From: Conus ventricosus
Lineage: Eukaryota > Mollusca > Gastropoda > Neogastropoda > Conidae
Direction of reading: 5' to 3'
NCBI GenBank assembly: GCA_018398815.1
Contig: CM031604.1
Coordinates: forward strand, 51,150,318 to 51,214,317
Length of the DNA stretch: 64,000 nt
The position numbers and the translations under genes are program-made. Under the pieces are notes generated by a model, which saw only the letters and a program-made list of their open reading frames with translations, did not search any database and was not told the DNA's origin. Numbering within the stretch: position 1 is the stretch's first letter; the number at the start of each line of letters is the position of its first letter. Below, one piece after another: positions 51,096-55,600 of the stretch.

Positions 51096-52344
51096 ATACC
51101 CAACCAATACTGTATGTTTTTTCTCCACAAGGAAAAAGTATATTAATTCTACTGTTTTTCATTGTTCAATCAGCTGATGGAGTTCTGGGTGGTGGTTTTG
51201 TTTAATTTATTTACTTGTGACTTAGCAGGGTGATACGTAGCATAAAAATTTCTGTTCATTTATTTATTTGTGTTTTGTGCAGGGTGACACAGAAGCGTGA
51301 AGAGCTGCTTCACAGTGAACGGAAGTTAATGGACTTCTGCCGCAGAAAAGGGTTTGGTGTGAATCAGATGATGAACCCCTTGCTGCCCAGCCTGTCTACA
51401 ACTTCCCTCTTCATGGAAGCTATGCCTGGTACCCTGTTCAGTCCGCCCCATCAAGCTGGTGTTTCTTCTGCCAGTCCTGACAGGTGTGCTACGTCTCAAG
51501 CTGCCCCTCAACAAGGATTGGCAGAGGGCAGGATTCAGACAGACAGTCCCACCCCTGACAAGTCCCGGAAACTCGCTAGGCTGGAGGACATGCTGAAGTA
51601 TGCAGATTTGAGCAGTAGCTCACAGTCCATTACAAAACAACCAGAATTGAAAAAGACACTGAATGAACTGAAGCAAGAAAAAGACTTGAAGGATGGGAGC
51701 CCCCATCTTCTGCTGACTCTACAGGGGCCTTTGGCATGCAAGAAGGGACAAAGCCGGCTACCTATCATGCAGACCAACCTGTTGATCAGGGTTCGGATTC
51801 TGACAGTCGCAAGTCCAGCACTGACTTGTCTGCGTCTCAGACTTCCATTCCAGAGCTGCTGCGACAGCAACAGCATCAGATGACATTTCCTAGCAGTGGG
51901 ATGACGTTACCCCCTTTCCCCAGTCAGTTTAGTCAGCAAGCCATGGCCCATCACCCCCAGCAGATGTCCCATCCGTTGACTCATTTGAGTGGTATGTTTA
52001 ACTCGGCACCATTCCCACCCTACTTTTATGGTTACAATGGACCATACACCACGTTCCCAGGATCAGGAAGCCACGGACACCACTCTGCCTTCCCGCCACT
52101 GAACAGCACAACCTTTGTCACTCCACCATTTATGGGGCAAAGTCATCCCGCTTCCCAGCATAGTCATCAGTCCCAGCCTCCAATCGGTGCCAGCTTTACC
52201 CCTGTAACCAGTGGTGCTCATCCTACCCCGGGGACTGGAGGAGGAGGTGTGGGCAGTGGCAACAGTGGCCTTACCATGCCCTTCAATTTTCTTCCTTCCA
52301 GTCAAGGCCCAGGGCCTAATAGCCAGCCTGGTGCTAGTGGCTGA
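527..52344 (+). CDS. WNK: WNK (with-no-lysine) serine/threonine protein kinase, 15 coding exons spanning 51.8 kb
   Basis: This is a WNK-family kinase; members sense chloride and osmotic state and phosphorylate SPAK/OSR1, which regulate cation-chloride cotransporters. The spliced product is about 2,247 residues. In order: a basic/Ser-rich tail (1-254), a kinase domain (about 255-513), a first PF2-like/CCT domain (about 518-610), Gln/Ser/Pro linkers, a second CCT-like domain (about 820-890), a long Gln/Pro-rich tail (926-1859) and a short charged C terminus. Family hallmarks are visible: Lys268 in the glycine loop (GRGSFKTV), Cys285 at the usual lysine position (VAWCEL), HRDLKCDN at 383-390, DLG at 404-406 and an activation loop with two serines (414, 418) matching the WNK1 autophosphorylation sites. 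All introns are GT-AG. Exons 12 and 15 each lack one base needed to keep frame. Residue numbers assume the shorter exon 6 and both missing bases restored. Which vertebrate paralogue it most resembles cannot be told; invertebrates usually have one WNK. Confidence 0.95.
1727..2104 (+). mobile_element. SINE-like retroposon with ATT-run tail
   Basis: The block 1727-1875 (starting TAGTCCTTCGAATGAGAC) closely matches, on the opposite strand, the SINE inside the DIRS element at 45892-46174. The block 1990-2090 contains TAAAGCGCTTAGAGCTTGG and GGCGCTATATAAGTA, then an ATT run, a tail I recall as common in molluscan genomic repeats. The two copies share a body but not a tail, so they belong to different subfamilies or this is a composite. 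The 5' edge is uncertain and I could not define a target-site duplication. The minus-strand ORF across it is a by-product. Confidence 0.65.
2488..2504 (+). repeat. G homopolymer (17 nt)
   Basis: An uninterrupted G run in intron 1, one of about ten G or C homopolymers in the window. Length is probably unreliable in the assembly. Confidence 0.9.
3268..3326 (+). repeat. CA microsatellite, two blocks
   Basis: Two CA tracts separated by GTGTA. The ORFs crossing it are simple-repeat artefacts. Confidence 0.95.
4253..4290 (+). repeat. TG microsatellite
   Basis: About 19 TG units in intron 1. Confidence 0.95.
8781..8840 (+). repeat. CA microsatellite (60 bp), about 75 bp upstream of exon 2
   Basis: Thirty CA units close to the exon 2 acceptor. 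CA-rich intronic tracts can affect splicing through hnRNP L; here that is only a possibility. Confidence 0.95.
8917..9092 (+). CDS. WNK: WNK exon 2: kinase N-lobe
   Basis: Encodes residues 289-346 plus two bases of Thr347. It contains the alpha-C helix region ([15 protein letters not shown]), whose Glu pairs with the catalytic lysine, then [12 protein letters not shown] and the beta-5/hinge ([16 protein letters not shown]). Acceptor is a T-rich tract ending TTCCAG; donor is GTAATG. Phase 0 in, phase 2 out, matching its neighbours. Confidence 0.95.
9093..11093 (+). other. WNK intron 2 (2.0 kb)
   Basis: AT-rich, with a GA tract (about 9479-9520) and no recognisable gene or element. A pair of near-identical phrases at about 9345-9400 (GGAATTCTGAAAATGGAGAA and GGGATTCTGAAAATAGAGAA) is a small local duplication. 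Confidence 0.85.
11094..11314 (+). CDS. WNK: WNK exon 3: catalytic loop and DLG motif
   Basis: Completes Thr347 and encodes 348-420 plus one base of Gly421. It carries the catalytic loop HRDLKCDN (383-390, Asp385 as base), the magnesium-binding DLG at 404-406 (the WNK variant of DFG) and the start of the activation loop SFAKSVIG. Ser414 and Ser418 align with the two WNK1 activation-loop serines. Acceptor TTATGTGCAG, donor GTAAGC. The ORF runs a few codons into the intron before its stop, which is not coding. Confidence 0.96.
11315..13130 (+). other. WNK intron 3 (1.8 kb)
   Basis: AT-rich, with a TG-rich stretch (about 11478-11542), a G-run (about 11620-11632) and another at about 12066-12083. 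No gene or mobile element recognised. Confidence 0.85.
13131..13288 (+). CDS. WNK: WNK exon 4: activation segment and APE motif
   Basis: Completes Gly421 and encodes 422-473. It starts [20 protein letters not shown], the highly conserved WNK activation segment with APE at 427-429, followed by helix F ([13 protein letters not shown]) and the YPYSEC stretch. Acceptor TCTTGTGTAG, donor GTAAAG. Phase 1 in, phase 0 out. The ORF open upstream of 13131 is intronic. Confidence 0.96.
13289..13595 (+). other. WNK intron 4 (307 bp)
   Basis: The shortest intron; acceptor is a T-run ending TCATCCAG. Nothing else seen. Confidence 0.9.
13596..13684 (+). CDS. WNK: WNK exon 5: kinase C-lobe
   Basis: Encodes 474-502 plus two bases of Arg503: [12 protein letters not shown], then [17 protein letters not shown], the helix G-H region of WNK kinases. 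Donor is AAAG followed by GTAAGA. Phase 0 in, phase 2 out. Confidence 0.93.
13685..14161 (+). other. WNK intron 5 (477 bp)
   Basis: Contains a small tandem of CAATATTTTCTGATCCTTGATG (about 13971-14031). An alternative in-frame acceptor for exon 6 lies at 14131-14134. Confidence 0.85.
14162..14387 (+). CDS. WNK: WNK exon 6: end of kinase domain and first PF2-like/CCT domain
   Basis: Completes Arg503 and encodes 504-578. Spliced here, the junction reads [15 protein letters not shown], matching the WNK family (NERYS/TxKxLLxHxFF). An upstream acceptor at 14134 (start 14135) has a better pyrimidine tract and would insert nine residues ([13 protein letters not shown]) in frame. After the kinase end, FKVELV to [12 protein letters not shown] sequence, [13 protein letters not shown] and [10 protein letters not shown] form the PF2-like/CCT domain. 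I chose the shorter exon by family conservation; both may be used. Confidence 0.85.
14388..15221 (+). other. WNK intron 6 (834 bp)
   Basis: AT-rich intron with donor GTAAAG and acceptor TACTTCTGCAG. Nothing else recognised. Confidence 0.88.
15222..15404 (+). CDS. WNK: WNK exon 7: end of first CCT domain and Gln/Ser linker
   Basis: Encodes 579-639, phase 0 on both sides. [18 protein letters not shown], then [14 protein letters not shown], aligns with the helical end of the WNK CCT1 domain. It is followed by a Gln/Ser/Pro linker ([19 protein letters not shown]). Donor is ACAG followed by GTATGG. Confidence 0.93.
15405..16200 (+). other. WNK intron 7 (796 bp)
   Basis: Contains a CA tract (about 15686-15745) flanked by CG/CA-rich sequence. 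No other feature. Confidence 0.88.
16201..16360 (+). CDS. WNK: WNK exon 8: low-complexity linker
   Basis: Encodes 640-692 plus one base of Gly693, a Gln/Pro/Ser/Ala-rich linker ([14 protein letters not shown], then [14 protein letters not shown]). Acceptor TGCTTTTCAG, donor GTCAGT. Assignment rests on phase continuity and composition rather than a conserved domain. Confidence 0.85.
16361..19228 (+). other. WNK intron 8 (2.9 kb)
   Basis: No gene recognised. About 17155-17215 reads GTGGCTGCCCATTTGGCGGG followed by AAAAACGGTCACACGCG, resembling the tail region of the SINE family at 45892 and 57589, so it is probably a SINE fragment. Confidence 0.8.
17155..17215 (+). mobile_element. Possible SINE fragment
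   Basis: Short similarity by eye to the SINE body and tail elsewhere in this window (GGCTGCC, GGCGGG, ACGGTCA, CACG in the same order). No boundaries or duplication seen. Confidence 0.3.
19229..19311 (+). CDS. WNK: WNK exon 9: short linker exon
   Basis: Completes Gly693 and encodes 694-720 ([15 protein letters not shown], then [12 protein letters not shown]). Acceptor is ATGTGTAG, donor GTAAGT. Supported by exact phase match to exons 8 and 10 and by composition; the sequence itself is not conserved. It may be alternatively spliced, although its length of 83 nt would shift frame if skipped. Confidence 0.75.
21852..22062 (+). repeat. Imperfect tandem repeat, three copies of about 70 bp
   Basis: Each copy has AGA-TTCTTTACAT, CCTGTTG-TTTAGGAGGTAT and a GTTCATGTCT-like end. 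Copies start at about 21852, 21924 and 21992. Divergence between copies shows it is not recent. Confidence 0.85.
23417..23490 (+). repeat. CA microsatellite
   Basis: Interrupted CA tract with a few CG units at its 5' end; the ORFs across it on both strands are artefacts. Confidence 0.95.
24262..24476 (+). CDS. WNK: WNK exon 10: Gln-rich linker
   Basis: Encodes 721-791 plus two bases of Ser792: a Gln cluster ([15 protein letters not shown]) and Ser/Pro-rich sequence ending [12 protein letters not shown]. Acceptor TTCTCTGCAG, donor GTAAGC. Phase 0 in, 2 out, matching exon 11. Confidence 0.88.
24599..25281 (-). mobile_element. piggyBac-like element remnant, about 0.7 kb
   Basis: Both ends are TTAA, the piggyBac target. 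The left end reads TTAACCCTCTTCA; the right end, read on the other strand, reads TTAACTCTCTTGA, 11 of 13 identical. On the minus strand the interior encodes short acidic stretches ([14 protein letters not shown], then [12 protein letters not shown] and [13 protein letters not shown]) separated by a stop, resembling the acidic N terminus typical of piggyBac transposases. The DDD catalytic domain is absent, so this would be an internally deleted, inactive copy. The family call rests on termini and composition, not on a catalytic motif. Confidence 0.5.
25138..25175 (-). promoter_or_regulatory. Candidate TATA-less promoter motifs inside the piggyBac-like remnant
   Basis: TCTCGCGAGA (25138-25147) is a known palindromic core-promoter element, and AAACATGGCGGC (25164-25175) matches the YY1 consensus. 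They sit between the right terminus and the acidic ORF fragments, where a transposase promoter would lie. Motif matches only. Confidence 0.35.
25512..25568 (+). repeat. Two-copy 29-bp tandem repeat
   Basis: GTCCGTTACCACAGTGCTGA followed by CTCGACAC appears twice in direct succession. Confidence 0.85.
26365..26388 (+). promoter_or_regulatory. ETS and YY1 motifs at the hAT-like ORF start
   Basis: CTTCCGG (26365-26371) matches an ETS site, and AAAATGGCGGA overlaps the ORF's ATG at 26382 as in YY1-type translation-initiator promoters. Motif matches only. Confidence 0.3.
26382..26841 (+). pseudogene. hAT-like transposase N-terminal fragment with BED-type zinc finger, frameshifted
   Basis: From ATG 26382 the frame reads [16 protein letters not shown], then [19 protein letters not shown] and [14 protein letters not shown], then meets a stop at 26586-26588. 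The next frame continues [20 protein letters not shown]. Joined, this gives C-x2-C and H-x5-H, the spacing of a BED finger, the DNA-binding domain common in hAT transposases. It then becomes Lys/Glu-rich and stops at 26841. The frameshift and the missing catalytic domain make it non-functional as transposase. Confidence 0.6.
27032..27092 (+). repeat. TG microsatellite
   Basis: About 30 TG units inside the hAT-like remnant. Confidence 0.95.
27960..28170 (+). CDS. WNK: WNK exon 11: second CCT-like domain
   Basis: Completes Ser792 and encodes 793-862. A Lys-rich start ([17 protein letters not shown]) leads into [39 protein letters not shown] and AENL, a clear PF2/CCT-like fold (beta strands around FRFAV, then the DEPEEIA turn). 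Acceptor TTTTTGCAG, donor GTGAAT. The frame runs on into the intron (VNVDLCCSN) but the splice is favoured. Confidence 0.92.
28171..28893 (+). other. WNK intron 11 (723 bp)
   Basis: Includes a two-copy tandem repeat of about 53 bp (28330-28437; ATCTGAACAGCT and CTGAAGTTAAGCTGCCA in each). Otherwise plain. Confidence 0.85.
28330..28437 (+). repeat. Two-copy tandem repeat, about 53 bp
   Basis: Both copies carry AATCTGAACAGCT, then AGCTGC and CTGAAGTTAAGCTGCCA, and end in CTTTTCCC. Confidence 0.85.
28894..29081 (+). CDS. WNK: WNK exon 12: helix after second CCT domain, with an apparent 1-base deletion
   Basis: The 5' part reads [30 protein letters not shown], the expected helical end of the CCT-like domain (from residue 863). 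In that frame a TAA follows at 29044-29046. The end of the exon ([13 protein letters not shown] before donor GTAAGT) is open in another frame and is the one that joins exon 13 correctly. One extra base between about 28980 and 29035 would reconcile them. Acceptor TTGTTGCAG and donor GTG|GTAAGT are both strong. Alternatives: a truncated isoform ending ITRALCT, or a weak donor after ATG at 28965 (GTCATA, phase 0). Confidence 0.75.
29779..30820 (+). mobile_element. Non-autonomous DNA transposon with CAGGGGTTCCA inverted ends, about 1.04 kb
   Basis: The left end is CAGGGGTTCCA (29779-29789) and the right end TGGAACCCCTG (30810-30820), a perfect 11-bp inverted repeat. GGCCAC lies flush against both ends (29773-29778 and 30821-30826) as a target-site duplication; one base of ambiguity would make it GGGCCAC. 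Longer, imperfect inverted similarity continues inward: an ACGAGCCTCCCCGCCCGTACG block near 29967 pairs with CGTACGGGCGGGGGGGAGGCT near 30475. The interior is strikingly CpG-rich against the AT-rich intron and has no transposase. The CAGGGG ends suggest hAT or a relative; a 6-7 bp duplication is short for hAT. Confidence 0.65.
31401..31463 (+). repeat. C homopolymer followed by CA microsatellite
   Basis: A nearly pure C run of about 30 nt passes directly into CA repeats. Confidence 0.92.
32698..35499 (+). CDS. WNK: WNK exon 13: giant Gln/Pro-rich exon with SPAK/OSR1 docking-type motifs
   Basis: Encodes 926-1859 (934 codons), phase 0 on both sides. An RFVI motif occurs at 963-966 ([10 protein letters not shown]) and an RFTV at 1659-1662 ([11 protein letters not shown]). 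Between them lie a Gln/Pro/His-rich stretch (nt about 33160-33850), a region with aromatic and His-rich character ([20 protein letters not shown]) and Ser/Pro-rich sequence ([20 protein letters not shown]). Such very large low-complexity exons are typical of WNK C-terminal regions, which mediate multimer and condensate formation in vertebrates; that role is inferred here. Acceptor GTTTCAG, donor CTG|GTGAGT. The long minus-strand ORF opposite the Gln-rich part is an artefact of CAG/CAA codons. Confidence 0.92.
35848..37300 (+). pseudogene. Fragments of DIRS RT/RNase H and tyrosine recombinase in element A
   Basis: DNA-level similarity by eye to element B: 36000-36230 resembles the segment after the RT core, 36390-36730 the RNase H region (an [12 protein letters not shown] stretch and a DNTSV-like stretch in different frames, broken by a G-run at 36547-36570), and 36950-37270 the recombinase end, where AYW, NPFIN and RADGST-like peptides can be read. 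No intact ORF remains and the YLDD-containing core is missing. The ORFs on both strands here are remnants or by-products. Confidence 0.7.
37317..37405 (+). repeat. Internal complementary region of DIRS-like element A
   Basis: GCTATGGTCTGACATGGTAA to GACGCCAAA is the reverse complement of the element's left edge; the following GAGTTTGTATTATACTCCC to TTACCATGTCAGA is the reverse complement of its right edge. This head-to-tail complement is the signature of DIRS replication through a circular intermediate. Confidence 0.8.
38905..39190 (+). mobile_element. tRNA-derived SINE-like element
   Basis: TAGTGCAGTGG (about 38914) matches an RNA polymerase III A box, and ATTCAATTCC (about 38959), some 35 nt later, matches a B box with one mismatch; both spacing and order fit a tRNA-like head. 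The following body (ACCATTTATTTGTAGGATTT and on) is unrelated to tRNA. No clear tail or flanking duplication seen. Confidence 0.5.
40377..40480 (+). CDS. WNK: WNK exon 14: acidic/charged exon
   Basis: Encodes 1860-1893 plus two bases of Thr1894: [20 protein letters not shown], then [14 protein letters not shown]. Acceptor TTCTTTTGCAG, donor GTACGT. Phase 0 in and 2 out fit exons 13 and 15. The last residues join exon 15 to form a charged, probably helical segment. Confidence 0.88.
40911..40974 (+). repeat. CA microsatellite
   Basis: Interrupted CA tract. Confidence 0.95.
43258..43407 (+). repeat. Left inverted terminal repeat of DIRS-like element B
   Basis: From ACCATGTCAGACCATAGC to TTCCTGTTCCTCATTCA; reverse complement recurs at 50273-50422 with a few mismatches, for example AGTTTGTTAGCTC here against AGTTAGTTAGCTC there. 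Confidence 0.9.
43469..43749 (+). repeat. Tandem repeat in DIRS leader, two copies of about 142 bp
   Basis: Both copies run from GTGTAAAGATTGCTTGTGTG to GATCGATTTCTCGCC, copy 2 starting at 43611. Lies just inside the left terminal repeat. Confidence 0.9.
43886..44005 (+). repeat. Tandem repeat in DIRS leader, two copies of 60 bp
   Basis: Each copy contains TCATTATTACAA, GTCGATCGAGTTTTCTTTAC and ATCTCTCGAT. The second starts at 43946. Confidence 0.9.
44640..46872 (+). pseudogene. DIRS gag-like region of element B, frameshifted and split by a SINE
   Basis: GC-rich, proline-rich reading frames. The downstream part (from 46187, ORF 46303-46872) is the clearest: [18 protein letters not shown], then a helical stretch [14 protein letters not shown] to [14 protein letters not shown] and [19 protein letters not shown], followed by an Arg/Pro-rich tail ending [11 protein letters not shown]. 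This layout matches the ORF1/gag proteins of DIRS elements, which precede RT. Upstream, 44641-45891 is open in overlapping frames ([43 protein letters not shown]). The SINE at 45892-46174 interrupts it. Assignment by position and composition; no zinc knuckle is visible. Confidence 0.6.
45880..46186 (-). mobile_element. SINE inserted in DIRS gag, with 12-bp target-site duplication
   Basis: The insert 45892-46174 (283 bp) is flanked by CGACTGCCCGTT on both sides (45880-45891 and 46175-46186). Read on the minus strand it starts TAGTCCTTCGAATGAGACTA and ends in an AAAG run (a CTTT run on the + strand). The first 150 bp match 1727-1875; the tail matches 57589-57720. The perfect duplication and intact tail show insertion after the DIRS element was in place or in its source copy. 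Confidence 0.85.
47040..47700 (+). pseudogene. DIRS reverse transcriptase of element B, frameshifted
   Basis: Three frames in succession carry RT motifs: [20 protein letters not shown] (frame of 46842), then [14 protein letters not shown] and [19 protein letters not shown] (frame of 47224), then [20 protein letters not shown] and [17 protein letters not shown] (frame of 47438). DLKDAYF holds the first catalytic Asp and YLDD the other two, with the LPFGL box between, as in DIRS-type RTs. At least two frameshifts and a stop after SHR disable it. Confidence 0.85.
47701..49480 (+). pseudogene. DIRS RT thumb/RNase H region of element B, with internal duplication
   Basis: After [37 protein letters not shown] and QLQREF match the DIRS connection region. 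RNase H peptides follow: [29 protein letters not shown] and [12 protein letters not shown], appearing twice (48049-48341 and 48600-48893). Only the second copy continues to [20 protein letters not shown] and [16 protein letters not shown], then to [21 protein letters not shown]-runs at 48484-48504 and 48756-48776 break the frame. Confidence 0.8.
48049..48893 (+). repeat. Direct duplication of the RNase H segment around a gag-derived block
   Basis: Copies 48049-48341 and 48600-48893 share most bases. Between them, 48342-48599 is a near copy of 44672-44907 in the gag region (both start TTTACTCCGGTGGCGGACTT and share CAGTCGACT-ACCCCGGTCGAT). Element A lacks this duplication, so it arose in this copy or its lineage, or is an assembly artefact. 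Confidence 0.8.
49490..50080 (+). pseudogene. DIRS tyrosine recombinase of element B, frameshifted
   Basis: [19 protein letters not shown] (about 49535-49595) is the recombinase A-box, with the catalytic Arg. The C-terminal box is [20 protein letters not shown], giving the H-x-x-R pair, then [15 protein letters not shown] and [14 protein letters not shown] with the nucleophilic Tyr. The two boxes lie in different frames and a stop lies between. This domain would integrate the circular cDNA. It ends about 30 bp before the internal complementary region. Confidence 0.8.
50115..50204 (+). repeat. Internal complementary region of DIRS-like element B
   Basis: GCTATGGTCTGACATGGTAT to AGCCAAAAT complements the left edge at about 43239-43275; GAGTTTGTGTTATACTCCC to TTACCATGTCAGA complements the right edge at 50413-50460. 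The junction between the two halves marks the circle joint. Confidence 0.85.
50273..50422 (+). repeat. Right inverted terminal repeat of DIRS-like element B
   Basis: From TGAATGAGGAACAGGAAGCG to GCTATGGTCTGACATGGT; partner of 43258-43407. Nearly the same sequence ends element A at 37474-37623. Confidence 0.9.
50679..50786 (+). repeat. Two-copy tandem repeat of 54 bp
   Basis: GGCTGAAAAATTGACAGTTG to GGTGGTGTACTCG occurs twice with a single difference (GGTTGGTG against GGGTGGTG), so it is recent. It lies about 200 bp beyond the DIRS right end. Confidence 0.92.
51041..51092 (+). repeat. CA microsatellite, about 190 bp upstream of exon 15
   Basis: CA tract of about 26 units. Confidence 0.95.
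51283..52344 (+). CDS. WNK: WNK exon 15: C terminus, with an apparent 1-base deletion in a C run
   Basis: Completes Thr1894 and encodes to the stop at 52342-52344, about residue 2247. The first part reads [20 protein letters not shown], then [10 protein letters not shown] and [15 protein letters not shown]. At about 51700 the frame must change: the sequence has AGCCCCCATC (five C); a sixth C would give [18 protein letters not shown] and continue in the long ORF starting 51736, which reads [20 protein letters not shown], then Met/Pro/His/Gly-rich sequence ending NSQPGASG. Both halves look like WNK tail, so one exon is likely. Acceptor TTTTGTGCAG. Confidence 0.85.
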
Positions 52345-53815
52345 CCCTTCAAGTTATATACCACATGTCTTTCGGTTTTTTGTTTCATGTACTGATTGTG
52401 TCCGTTTTCCTCTTCCATGTGTTGCTGTGTCACTCTTCACTGCAGATACACTCCTCCAAGGACTGTTGGTTGTAGCCTCTAAGCGACTTGTTGCGAACAA
52501 TCAATGTAAAATTGACATTTACTGTTTTGCATCGTGACAACTGCTTACAGCAGTTTCTAACGAGGTGATAACAAAACTTGTGACGAGATCATGTGACAGT
52601 AAACAGCTGGACTAGTCTGTCAGTTTTATGGCATGAAACACATGAAACATGATTTGTGTACTCATCAATGTTTGAAAGCTTCATCATTATTGGAAATTAC
52701 TTGATTTTCCCCTGTAATATTATTTTTGCACTGACATAAAATTTGCAGTTAAGCAACTTGTCACGGAATACCAAACAGTTTTGATTTCCCTGTCTAGTTC
52801 AGTATTATCCTTTCATGTTTGAGTGGTAAATTTCATGCATAAAGTCAGTGAATAGATTGACAATGCAGGTTGAGAAACAAGGACAGATTGCTGAAGCTGT
52901 CTCTCTAAGCTTGTACATGATGGGTCCATTCAAGATACATTTTTTTATTGTGCGGAAAGAGTAAATCTGTGTGTATGAGTAAGAATTTGGGGGGGGAGGG
53001 GGGGGGGGGGGGGGGGGGGGGTTGCAGCTTGCTTGTTTGTGGGGTGCATGCCAGGCAGTTTTCCATAGACCATTTGTATACAGGCTGCCTATTGCAAATG
53101 ACATTCAACAACAGTATCGGTTGAAAATGAGGTGAAGTGTTGACTTTTATTGAGGGTTCCATGGTCAAGGAAAGAATGTTGGAATGTTTAAGTTCCCTCT
53201 GATTTAAACAGAATAACTTTGATTGAACACATGGAACAGGAAAATCAGGAGCTTTTACTTTAGAATTCTCATTAACTATGACCAAAGATCAGCCAACAGT
53301 CAGCAGTTTTCTTTAAATTGTTTGACTGTTAATTGTGAACTTCAAAAAGAAATAACAAACAAAATCCGAACGACTAGCTTTTTAAAAAATTCATTTGTAT
53401 TTCAAAGAAAATTTTGTGTAAGATGGTCTGTCTCAGGGCATCAGAGCTCATGCAAATCTGTACATCAAAATAGAATTATATGACTTTAACATCAAAACAA
53501 GAATTCCAGACATGATAGTAATGGTCATTGTAAAGAGCACTTGGCATGGACACATTCTGGGTCAGAGGTGAAGTCCATATCTTGCTTTAATATGTGATCG
53601 CTTTAGCTAGGACTTTGACCGTGTGGGGTGGTCAGAAAACTTGGCCGACTCAGAAGTGGACTAAGCAAGTGACCTGCTCCATTCAGGAATGTCAAATTTA
53701 TTCCTGGAATCCGAGTCCTTTTACTTTTTTTTTTTTTTTTTTAATGGGGAGGGAGGTGGGACACTACTATCAATGAACCTTTATGAAATAAAGGATTAGA
53801 AATGGTTATTAGTAG
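52345..53815 (+). other. WNK 3' untranslated region, minimal extent
   Basis: AT-rich sequence after the stop. The first AATAAA I see in this part is at 53787-53792, so a transcript end near 53.8 kb is plausible; later AATAAA hexamers (55710-55715, 59746-59751) could serve longer forms. Contains a long G-run (52989-53021), which may be unstable or mis-sized. Confidence 0.45.
52989..53021 (+). repeat. G homopolymer, about 33 nt with one A
   Basis: Long G tract in the likely WNK 3' UTR. Confidence 0.9.
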
Positions 53816-55425
53816 TATGAGTCACTTTGTCATGTATGCCCTCTGTATATAACCTTGAGTGAAGATCTGCGAGTGTTGTATCTTGCAAACTGGAGAGGGG
53901 GAAATTATGTGGCTTGACATGTTGTTAATAACATATCTCTGCTGACCAAGGAGTGAAGTGTGCCGTGAGTAGGAGTGAACTGAGGATGTGTAACAGTGTT
54001 TGCAGACATAATTGTAACCAATGTTCGGTAAACTGGGACTTGCCTCTCATTGTGACAAAGTAACATTTATGTCTACATTTTGTTTTATTTATTGATTCTA
54101 CTTTTTTCCCCTTTCTGTTGTGAGTTTGGGATTTGCGTCACTGATATGTTTATTCATATTAGTATTCTGTTCCTCATCCTCATCCTACTTCTTCTAATGT
54201 ATATGAAACATTTTACCAGATATTTCGTTTAGCGATACAATCTGTAATTTCTGTGTGTTTGGTTTCAAGTCAAAGATGGAATGCAAGATTTTGTTTTCTT
54301 TTATTTGCTTTTTCATTCTGTTCATAGGTCTGTTGTCATTGATGAGGTATTTTTGCTAAAGACCTGGAGGAGTTTCAGTTCTTTATCATATTTTACTACT
54401 AATTACTGGGTTTCACCAGTGCCCTGATTATTAAGTTAATCTTGGAAACGCACACACTCTCACATGTATACATATACTCTCTCTCTCTCTCTCTTTCTCC
54501 CCACCCCTGACACAGAAACATGTGTATTCATTCTTTCACACACATGCAATTACATTGAAGTACTGGAGTAGAATTGAGTAAAACAAAATTGAAAGAAAAG
54601 TTAAGTCTTAATTAAATATTGTCATGAGTTATTGTTGCTACTCGGTTACAATTTTAACACATACATACTTTCCTATATTCAGCTCACCATAACTGCGCTC
54701 TTTGTTCATGCGCTGTGAATTTTTTCTTCCCACTCAAATTTATGATAAAGCATTGAAACAGAGATGCAGATAGAGATAGAAAAAAAAAAAAACACCTTAA
54801 AGAAGAAGTATGTTGAATTTGTCTGCTTCTACAATCTCTGGCAAGCTTTCTGCGATTCATTTGAGGCCTAATAATACGCACACAGGCATTCATTGAACAG
54901 ATGAAAAGTGGAGATAATGGTTTGTTTTTTTTTCTGTTTTTTTTTTTTTAAATTATAAGTTTGTTGTGGTGAAAGGTATTGAAATAGATATCACTTTGTA
55001 TTATTCACTCAGTAGTCTTCTTACAATCATTAATTTGTGTTCAAATGTCAGGGAAGATTCGGACAGTCTTATTCAGTGTGATGAGTGGAGTGTAAAAACA
55101 ATTAATAGATTGGATGATAGGGTGGGCTTTTTTTTTCTGATTGTCAGATTTGGACAGTCTTATTCAGCGTAATGAGTAGAGTGTAAAAACAATCTATAGA
55201 TTGGATGATGAGGTGTTTTTTATCTTCTGATTGTCACTTTTGTGTGTCATATTGTGGGACTGTGATGTATAATTATATAAATAAGGTTTTCCCTCCTCCT
55301 TTCACCTGTACTGTATGTATGGTAAACAGTTTCATTGTATGTCAATTGTAGTATTGTGTGTTGTATGTCAGTGGTTTATTGTGGTGAGAAAGATGCAAAC
55401 TCTTCCTTGTGAAAGCGATCCTCAG
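53816..55425 (+). other. Intergenic or extended 3' UTR sequence
   Basis: No gene recognised. Contains a CT tract (54477-54494) and a two-copy tandem repeat (55056-55240). Confidence 0.6.
55056..55240 (+). repeat. Two-copy tandem repeat of about 92 bp
   Basis: TTCGGACAGTCTTATTCAGTG and TTTGGACAGTCTTATTCAGCG open the copies; both contain GAGTGTAAAAACAAT, AGATTGGATGAT and CTGATTGTC. Confidence 0.88.
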
Positions 55426-55600
55426 TGCTCATGACAATGAACCATCAGTCTTCAGGCGCTCTCGTCCCATCTCTTCTAGGTCATTCATTTCTCCAGATCT
55501 GCCCTGTTTTGTTCACGTTCTCTTTCATGAATTTAATAGTGATTATCTTACCCATGTTTGCAGTATTTATATCGATGGCTCGTCTGTTGGTGAAAGTCCA
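55426..55600 (+). CDS. Possible exon of an unrecognised gene downstream of WNK
   Basis: An open frame reads AHDNEPSVFRRSRPISSR, PDLPCFVHVLFHEFNSDY, LTHVCSIYIDGSSVGESP. It could start at the acceptor CGATCCTCAG (55425) and end before GTGTAA (55601) in phase 0, or at GTAAGT (55603) in phase 2. The phase-0 form would join the exon at 56466. The ORF is short, the acceptor moderate, and chance cannot be excluded. Confidence 0.25.

Larger units (their letters stand above)
40481..51282 (+). other. WNK intron 14 (10.8 kb)
   Basis: The largest intron. It hosts a 7.2-kb DIRS-like element (43240-50469), a CA tract (40911-40974), a two-copy tandem repeat (50679-50786) and a CA tract (51041-51092). The 2.2 kb from 41000 to 43239 shows no recognisable element or exon. 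Confidence 0.85.

Noticed and set aside
51613..51724. Micro-intron in WNK exon 15 that would fix the frame
   Set aside because: The acceptor CTCTACAG is good and phase works with a donor at AGCA|GTAGCT, but that donor is weak and the excluded part ([18 protein letters not shown]) looks coding. A missing C is simpler.
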